Assembly: GCA_033296885.1 (NCBI GenBank)
Contig: MU864041.1
Coordinates: forward strand, 1-59,878
DNA length: 59,878 bases
Reading direction: 5' to 3'
Source: Triangularia verruculosa
Taxonomy: Eukaryota; Ascomycota; Sordariomycetes; Sordariales; Podosporaceae
Positions 52,901 to 59,878 of the stretch are shown one piece after another (positions within the stretch are counted from its first letter, which is position 1; every line of letters begins with the position of its first letter). The notes under the pieces were generated by a model that saw only the letters and a list, made by a program, of their open reading frames with translations, searched no databases and was not told the DNA's origin. A program made the position numbers and the translations under genes.

Positions 52901-55900
52901 AGGGTATCATGACATCTGGTCAGGGGCCAACCCTAACCCCGGACCCACACACCCCCTTTCTTCAACTTGCAAGGCATGCAAAAGAGAACAATACACGTCA
53001 GCGTCCCCAAAAAACACGTATGGTTTTATCATACATGCGTTCTTGAAACGCTGAGAGGCGTATATCGATGTCCTTGTATGCCTCGCCTGTCCTGAAAGAG
53101 GCGTCCAAAAGATATTGAAAGGTGTAATTGGGATCAAAAAATGCGTGCTTCAAATAAAAACACGCCTATTTTAATTCCGTTTACACATGTCCGCGTCTTT
53201 GGTATGCCTGTGTCGGTTCGGGGGAGGTGTAACAGGATAATCAAAAGAGGGAAACTTACCATAATGCAGCCCATGGCAATCAAGGGGGTCGTAGCGAAAC
53301 CCCATTCCTCAGCACCAAGCAAGCAAGCAATGGCGACATCGCGACCAGTGCGGAGCTGACCATCAGTCTGAACAACAACACGACCACGGAGATCGTTCAA
53401 CACAAGGGTCTGATGGGTCTCAGCAAGACCCAACTCCCAAGGAAGGCCGGCGTACTTGATACCAGTCCAGCGGGAAGCACCGGTACCACCATCGTGACCA
53501 GAAATCAAGATGTGGTCAGCCTTGGCCTTGGCGACACCAGAAGCGACGATACCGACACCGGTCTCGGACACGAGCTTGACTGACACACGCGAGCGAGGGC
53601 TCGAGCACTTGAGGTCGTAGATGAGCTGCTTTAAGTCCTCAATCGAATAAATATCGTGATGAGGAGGAGGCGAGATCAAGCCGACACCAGGGGTCGAGTG
53701 ACGAGTGCGAGCAATAGACTTGGAGACCTTGTGACCGGGAAGCTCACCACCCTCACCGGGCTTGGCACCCTGAGCCATCTTGATCTGAAGCTCATCAGAG
53801 TCGGCGAGGTAGGCAGAGGTGACACCGAAACGGCCAGAGGCGACCTGTTTGATGGCAGAACGCATGGTGTCGCCGTTGGGCATGACCTGAGAGCGCTCAG
53901 GATCCTCACCACCTTCACCGGTGTTCGACTTGCCACCGAGTCTGTTCATGGCCACGGCGAGAGTGGAGTGGGACTCCATGGAAATGGAACCATAGGACAT
54001 GGCGCCGGTGCAGAAACGTCGAACAATTTCGGTCCAGGGCTCAACCTGCTCGATAGGAATAGGGGTAGTCTCCTCGAACTTGAAGTCGAGCATGCCACGG
54101 AGTGTGCAGGCCTTGATCTGCTCATACTCGGAGCGGGAGTAGGCTTCATACGACTTGTCGTTCTTGGTGCGGACGGCATCCTGGATATTGGCAATGGAGG
54201 CAGGATCGTTGACATGAGCTTCACCACCATCGCGCCAGTGGTACTCACCAGACTCGGGCAGGCCGCTGACACCAACAGTGTAACGCGAGGGGAATCCGCG
54301 CTCATGGAGACGGAAAGCATCCTCAGCGATGAGCTCGAAAGTGATGCCCTTGATGCGAGAAGCAGTTCCGCGGAAGCAGCGGTCGACAACGCTGTCATCG
54401 ACACCAAGAGCCTCAAAAATCTGAGCACCCTTGTAAGAGGCCAGAGTAGAGATACCCATCTTGCTCATGACCTTCAAGATGCCACCGTCAACGGAGTGCC
54501 TGTAGTTATGGATGAGCTGCTCACCGGAGAGCTTCTTCTTGATGAGCTTCTCCTTGTTGAGCTTAAGAATGCACTCCATCGCAAGATAGGGGTTTATGGC
54601 ATCCACACCGTAGCCAAGGAGCACGCACATGTGATGAACCTCGCGGGCCTCGGCGGTCTCAACGACAAGGGCAGCCATGGAGCGCCACTTGTTGGCAACC
54701 AGATGATGGTGAACCATGCCAGAAGCGAGCAAAGCAGAGACAGCAACACGATGCTTGGAGGTCTTGCGGTCAGTCAAGACAATGACGCGATCACGAGCCT
54801 CGATAGCAGAAGTAGCCTCCTTGCAGATATAGTCGAGGTGCTTGATATAACCCTGGACACCCTCCGACTTGGAGAAGGTGATGTCAATGGTCTTGACAGT
54901 CCACTCAGGGTAGAGCTTGGACATGTTGTTCAGGGCATTGAACTCCTCAATTGAAAGGATTGGGCTGGGCAAAAGCAGCCTGCTGCACTGAGAGGCATCC
55001 ATCTCCAAGAGGTTGCCCTGAGGTCCGACATAGCACTCGAGAGACATGACAATCGACTCTCTGATGGGATCGATGGGAGGGTTGGTGACCTGGGCGAACA
55101 GCTGGCGGAAGTACTCGTAAAGCAACTTGGGGGCCCGAGACAAGCACGCAAGGGGAGCGTCGTTACCCATGGAGCCGAGAGCTTCCTTCTCATCCGAAGC
55201 CATAGGAGCGAGCAGCAAGCTGATCTGCTCAAAGGTATAGCCGAAAGCGTGCAGTAGAGGGTCCTCCTGAAGCTTGAAGTCGTCGGGCTTGGCAGCCAAC
55301 ACAACGGTCTTGTCCTCGCCAACCTTCTCCAGGACATTGGGCATGGTGATCAAATTCTCGTCAAGCCAGGCTCTGAAGTCATGGCGGGCGGAAACAGCAG
55401 CCTTGAGTTCGCTGTCATCGATGATACGACCAGCATGAGTATCGACGAGAAGCATGCGACCGGGCTGCAGACGGCCTTTCTGAATGATTCTCTCGGGCTC
55501 AACAGGAATGGTACCGACTTCGGAAGCGCAGATGATACGGTCGTCATCCATCACGTAGAAGCGACAAGGGCGGAGACCGTTACGGTCGAGGTTGGCACCA
55601 CAGAAGCGGCCATCGGCGAAGGTGAAGAGAGCAGGGCCATCCCAAGGCTCCATCTGGCACGCAGCCCACTCGTAGAATGCGGCCTTCTTGGGGTCCATGG
55701 CACTGTTGCCTTGCCAGGCTTCAGGGACCATCAACATGACAGCCTCTGGTAGAGAAAGGACTCCGTTGATGGTGAGAAGTTCCAACACGTTGTCAAAGGC
55801 AGCGGAGTCGGAACCGCCATCCTCAACGACTGGGTACAAATCCTCGAGCTCATCACCGAAAATGTCAGACTGCATGACACCCTCACGAGCGCGCATCCAG

Positions 55901-57005
55901 TTCTTGTTGCCACGGAGAGTATTGATCTCACCTGAGAGCGAGCGATGTTAGCATGCTAAAATGGCCATCAAAAGGCAGTCTACTGCTTACCGTTGTGAGC
56001 AGCCCATCTCAGGGGCTGGGCACGGTCCCACGAAGGGAAAGTGTTGGTAGAGAAGCGGGAATGTACCAAGGCAAAGTGCGCCTCATAATCGGCATTCACC
56101 AAATCATGGTAGTATTGGTATACCTGCACTGGCGCCAACTGCCCCTTGTAAACAATGTTCTTGTTTGAAAGAGAGCAGATGTAGAACCAGTTCTGAAGCC
56201 CAACAGTCCGTGTGGCACGCTTTCTGAGAACATAGAGTTGTCTCTCAAAGAGCCTGTCATCAAACTCGTCCGCGTCCGTAATCTCAGGAGCGTTCCCTGA
56301 GCCATAGGCAGACTGGAGCACAACAAAGGGCTGCAGAATGGTGGGCTCGCGAGAAGCAGCAGCCGGACCAAGGAGAGTGGAATCCACGGGGAGCTCTCGC
56401 CACCCGAGAACCCTCAAGCCCAAGGACTCAGCAATATCTTCCAACTGCCGCTTGGACTCTTGAAGGGTCTCTGGATCAGGCTTGAAGAACAGATTTCCCA
56501 CAGCGTACTGCCCTGGTGGAGGGAGCTTGATGCCCTCCTCACGCTCAAAGTTCTTCACAAAGAACTTGTGGGGAATTGAAGTCATGACACCAGCACCATC
56601 ACCATCTCGCGCGTCTGAGCCTACCGCACCACGATGGGTCATATTGCACAGAAGGTTCCGCGCTGTCAGGCGTTAGCTTGGTCCCCAGCTAGAGCACAGC
56701 ACCATGACAAAACATACCATCGCTGACAATTTTGTGGCTAGGCTTGCCCTTGATGTGGCAAGCGAAGCCTACACCGCACGCATCTTTCTCGAGTGAGGGG
56801 TCATACAACCCTCTGTAGTGAAGAGTGTCAGCAAGAGTGCAACTTCTGGCCAGGACAAAAGTGATGCATACTGCTTCACCGGAAGGGCACTAGCCCACGA
56901 GTCATTGTTCTCGGTTTGGTATTCATAGGGCTGATAGTCGTAGTTCTCAGACTCTATGTGAGTTTGTCGATCATCGAATTCAGGGGTCAGCTTGATCTCG
57001 CCCAT
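49996..57005 (-). CDS. glt1: NADH-dependent glutamate synthase (GOGAT)
   Basis: Seven exons on the minus strand join as 57005-56872, 56812-56718, 56662-55991, 55931-53260, 52832-51360, 51300-49996 (listed as six blocks; total 2116 aa, close to the size of known fungal NADH-GOGAT). It makes two glutamates from glutamine and 2-oxoglutarate using NADH. A propeptide of about 56 residues precedes the catalytic N-terminal Cys57 (DACGVGF). Next come the glutaminase domain, central domain, FMN-binding synthase domain and 3Fe-4S motif Cys1189, Cys1195, Cys1200 (CIM-MRKCHLNTCPVG), the glutamate-synthase C-domain (about 1290-1600), then two Cys clusters (CMDCGVPFCQ and CPAPCEGACVLG) and FAD- and NAD-binding folds (GSGPAGLAAADQ, GGGDTGNDC). 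The 427-nt intron 53259-52833 interrupts the 3Fe-4S motif. The ATG at 57005 is the first in frame; an upstream extension has only TTG. Confidence 0.95.
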
Positions 57006-59878
57006 GCTAGGCAAGCTTCGGCTTGTCAAGACGCGAAGGAGTGCTGCTTGTCCGACGTGACCCGGCCAACAGGCGGGGTATCAAAGAGCAGCTTGAGAAC
57101 TGCAGAAGGCTGAAGGGTTCTACAGTATACGAGGTAATGATTAGCTTTGAGACTAAACACAGAGTTCCAAGCGCCAAGTCAAGACAAGATAATGAGCGAG
57201 GTATTTCAACGTCCGGTGATGTTGAGAGTGGAATCTAATAGATGGGTGGTGGGCGAGTGATTAAAGTTGGAACGAGAGGTCCAGTCCAGTGTCGATGTGC
57301 GGGTTACGCCAGAGGGCCGCGAGACAGGTGAAAAGACCGGAAGGCGGCCACGGAGCTCAGTTGAGGGCTTTGTAGCTCAAACTTTGAGCTGAGAGGTACG
57401 TCCCATACCCGTGCCATAGGTGTAGCCATCAGACAAGACAAACACCCCACCCGAGCCGATCAACCGCAGCAAGATTGAAGAGCTGTTATCAACGGCAGAA
57501 GGGGCGCCAGCAGCAATCAGAGACAGGTCTGGAATGTGTCGAGGCGTCGGATATTGGCGTGGCATGATGCATGCTGGAGATGCAGCTCCATGCAGAGCTG
57601 CAGAGCTCATGATAGGCAGCTCTTGTCCCATAGCTCCCAAGACTTGTGATGCAATCTGGACCATCCACAGAACGGCAGAACTCCAGACTGGGCGCGGGAT
57701 GACGACAGGCGAGTAGCACCAGGCCTTATCGTGTGCCCATGCGGCTATATTCCCGCAGTTCTGATAGGATGGACTCTCCTATCATCGATAGGCGAGAAGC
57801 GAAGCCTTTCATGACGCCTGCCTGTCCTTGCCGACATGGATGTACCCAAGCACCAGACGGCGTCGGCACGTTGCAATGCAATATGGAGGCGGGGTGGGAG
57901 GGGCGGGGGGCAAGACCGGGATTGGGAGCGAGAGCGGGAAGGGCGTGTGTGTTCCCCCACCACTAGCACCACCACCCCTCCATTCCGCATCCACATGCGA
58001 AATCCCCCATGTCATGTCCATTTCGGAGCATAGACAAGAGCGCCCGCGTTCGCCCGTGTTCGCCCGGTGCCTGCCGCTTAACAGACAGCAGGCGAGGAAT
58101 TGCTTGTTTCTCGGGTGGAGGGGCTGCTTCGGCTTGGGTGCGGGTACCTAGGTTGCGCCGGGGAGTGGTTTATCGTGGCCCTCGCTGAGTTTCGACGTCA
58201 TCCAGAGATAGAGCGTTCGGAAGATCCCTTGGCGGTGCCCGGGCCTTGGTGGACGTCAAGCTGAGGGGTTGACTGATGTTGCGTGTTGACCGGAATGCAC
58301 TTCGTCCCCGACCCAAGGTCTGGTCTAGCTCTCAAGAACGGACCGAAGTCTTGAGAAGCCTCGAAACATATCTTGTCTTGTCTTTCATGACATGGTGTTT
58401 GGGGTGGGCGGTGCGGAGGGACGTGGGGAGTGTTGTCTCAAGAACTTACCGTAGGACTAGCTATAACCCCCCAAGAAGAGTGCTGTTGCTTCACGGGCCG
58501 ATATGGGACTCGAGGTCGAGTGGTGGTGGTTTGAAGAGGGGAGTGCGGAAATCGTGAAAGAAAGAGTAGGAGGAGGAGGGAAGAAGGTGGTCGAGGAGGG
58601 GCGGCAAGCCTGCTTTTATGAAGAGCTCGGAGACGGCCGCTGGCAGCAACCTATCCGTCTTGGCCAAGGATGCTGCCCAGGAGATTTGCGTGTTGGATCT
58701 GGGATTCTCGTTTCTCAATTGAGGCAGAACAACCAGAGCGGAGCAGACGTAGCCCAGACGACCTGGTTACAAGGGGAAAGATGGATGGGAGAAAAAGACC
58801 CGAGTGCTACAAGCAATGACATGTGGCTGCTGGTGCTGAAGGTGTGTTGCGAAGGGTGGGTGGGGGAGGTGGGGAGACAGCTTCCACCCGTTGCTTATTC
58901 GTGGGTGGGCCATTCATTCAGCGCACCACCCTCACCACCCGGCCACACATCTGCCCATTTCGGGTATCCTCCTACATGTTACAATTTGGTGTTCACGGCC
59001 TCAGCATATCCTCCTCTCCTGCATGCCACTTCGGGCTTGTACAAAAAGCGCGCACCCATCTGAACGTGTCTAACGATGTCACTGCATGAATGGACAGCTG
59101 ACCAGAAATGTTTCCGCCTCCGTTGCCCTGGTCCGGTGGCTTGTCATCGTCATTGGCTATATCGAATCAGAACCCGTCGACATCGGCAGGTTCAGAAGCT
59201 CAATGGAGACACTTCCGCGGCCAATCCCAATATACCCCCAGGATTACAGTAGTTCCATCCGAACAGTCCCAGGTGGACAGTACGCAACAAGACGGACCGA
59301 CCTCCCTCTCGGCATGCTAAAGCACTGGAACTGATGATAAAGAACACGAGCCTGGAGATTTACCGCCCAACAGCAACTCCGCTTCCAGGCTGCCAAGCAT
59401 GGATATCGGGTGACTATTCTGGTGGTTTTGGTAGCCTGAGAGAAATGACTTGTGTAAAAGTGTTTCGCTATGAAAATGCTGTGCTGATGGAGGAGGTCTT
59501 CATGAACACAGTCCCGTTTCGGTGCACCCCACACCATGGCTGCATCTTGCAGAACCAATGATGGCCTAGTGCAAGATCCACTGCCATCGCCTGCATGCGA
59601 AGCATCCACAGCATCCCACCATCCCTGCCTGTCGACAGGGTTCAAAAAAGTTGGCTGTCCTGGTCCCGCATATTCTACCCAATCAGATAACACCGTTTTC
59701 AAAGACGACCGGCCGATGTCGCCAGCCCAGGCTCCAAACCCAGGAAGTGTGCGGAGGAACGTCCCTGGGGTGCCTGTCAGCCGGTCACGCGGTGGACAAA
59801 AAAATTGGTACTGCAAATGCCCCCCCACCACCACATCAAACACCACCCACACATCAAAACTCAACGAAATACAGCCAT
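57006..59878. other. Upstream region of glt1 and end of window
   Basis: 2.9 kb with no supportable gene. The frames at 58503-59063 plus (186 aa) and 59244-59864 minus (206 aa) have no recognisable family and irregular composition. A cluster of GATA sites lies at 57727-57790. The last 1 kb is mixed-composition sequence with G- and C-rich stretches and nothing recognised. Confidence 0.5.
57727..57790. promoter_or_regulatory. Cluster of GATA sites upstream of glt1
   Basis: Four GATA cores in 64 bp: TTATC at 57726-57730, TGATAG at 57762-57767, CTATC at 57779-57783 and CGATAG at 57786-57791, on both strands. HGATAR pairs within about 30 bp are the binding sites of the nitrogen regulators AreA/NIT2. 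They lie about 720-780 bp from the glt1 start, a plausible promoter distance. Expected by chance about one site per 250 bp, so a cluster of four is notable but not conclusive. Confidence 0.4.

Noticed and set aside
53656..54954. A 432-codon open frame on the plus strand
   Set aside because: Antisense shadow of the glt1 catalytic exon; its sequence looks like a translated reverse complement, without domains.
58503..59063. A 186-codon plus-strand frame upstream of glt1
   Set aside because: No homology or domain, G-rich biased sequence and no promoter or intron signs.
59244..59864. A 206-codon minus-strand frame at the window end
   Set aside because: No recognised family; reads as random composition. 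A partial gene beyond the window cannot be excluded.

Overview
The window is nuclear DNA of a filamentous ascomycete, most likely a Sordariomycete of the Sordariales type. Genes are monocistronic, broken by short introns (mostly 54-66 nt, GTRNGT donors, CTRAC-like branch points), and separated by intergenic gaps of 0.4-3 kb. The protein set is also fungal: SPX/VTC polyphosphate polymerase, NADH-GOGAT, Rho1, Get1, a Rud3 golgin, Nop15 and an HPt protein of Ypd1 type. I see no tRNA, rRNA, transposon or CRISPR array. Gene models were built by hand by joining open frames at splice sites so that phase and family similarity agree; no alignment was run.

Layout. 1-10.8 kb: a Ypd1-like phosphotransfer protein (+), a 2H phosphoesterase (+), a coiled-coil fungal protein (+) and a degenerate C2H2-like protein (+). 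10.8-15.6 kb: gene-poor, then a 784-aa conserved fungal protein of unknown function (-). 16.9-22.4 kb: three tandem, same-strand paralogues of a single-pass membrane protein family with a six-cysteine N-terminal domain, a Ser/Thr/Pro-rich stalk and a repeat-bearing cytoplasmic tail. 22.7-31.9 kb: nop15 (+), rud3 (+), a multi-pass membrane protein (-), get1 (-) and a PTAR1-like protein (+). 34-39 kb: a GPI-anchored pepsin-like protease (+) and an AVT-type vacuolar amino acid transporter (+). 40.3 kb: a tiny Cys-rich microprotein behind a strong-looking promoter. 41.8-57 kb: rho1 (-), mitochondrial uL24 (+), vtc4 (-) and glt1 (-).

Most genes are unrelated housekeeping genes. Two groups share a theme: rud3 and get1 serve the Golgi/ER membrane system, and vtc4 and the AVT transporter act at the vacuole and each have a CACGTG site upstream. 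glt1 has a GATA-site cluster upstream, as expected for nitrogen control.

The most unusual material is the three-paralogue membrane protein cluster. Its copies keep the same Cys framework and phase-1 introns, lack a recognisable signal peptide, and have each evolved a different short amino-acid repeat at the same place in the tail. Next is the 28-residue CxxC microprotein at 40.3 kb, whose intron has two usable 3' splice sites 18 nt apart, giving either 28 aa or 115 aa.
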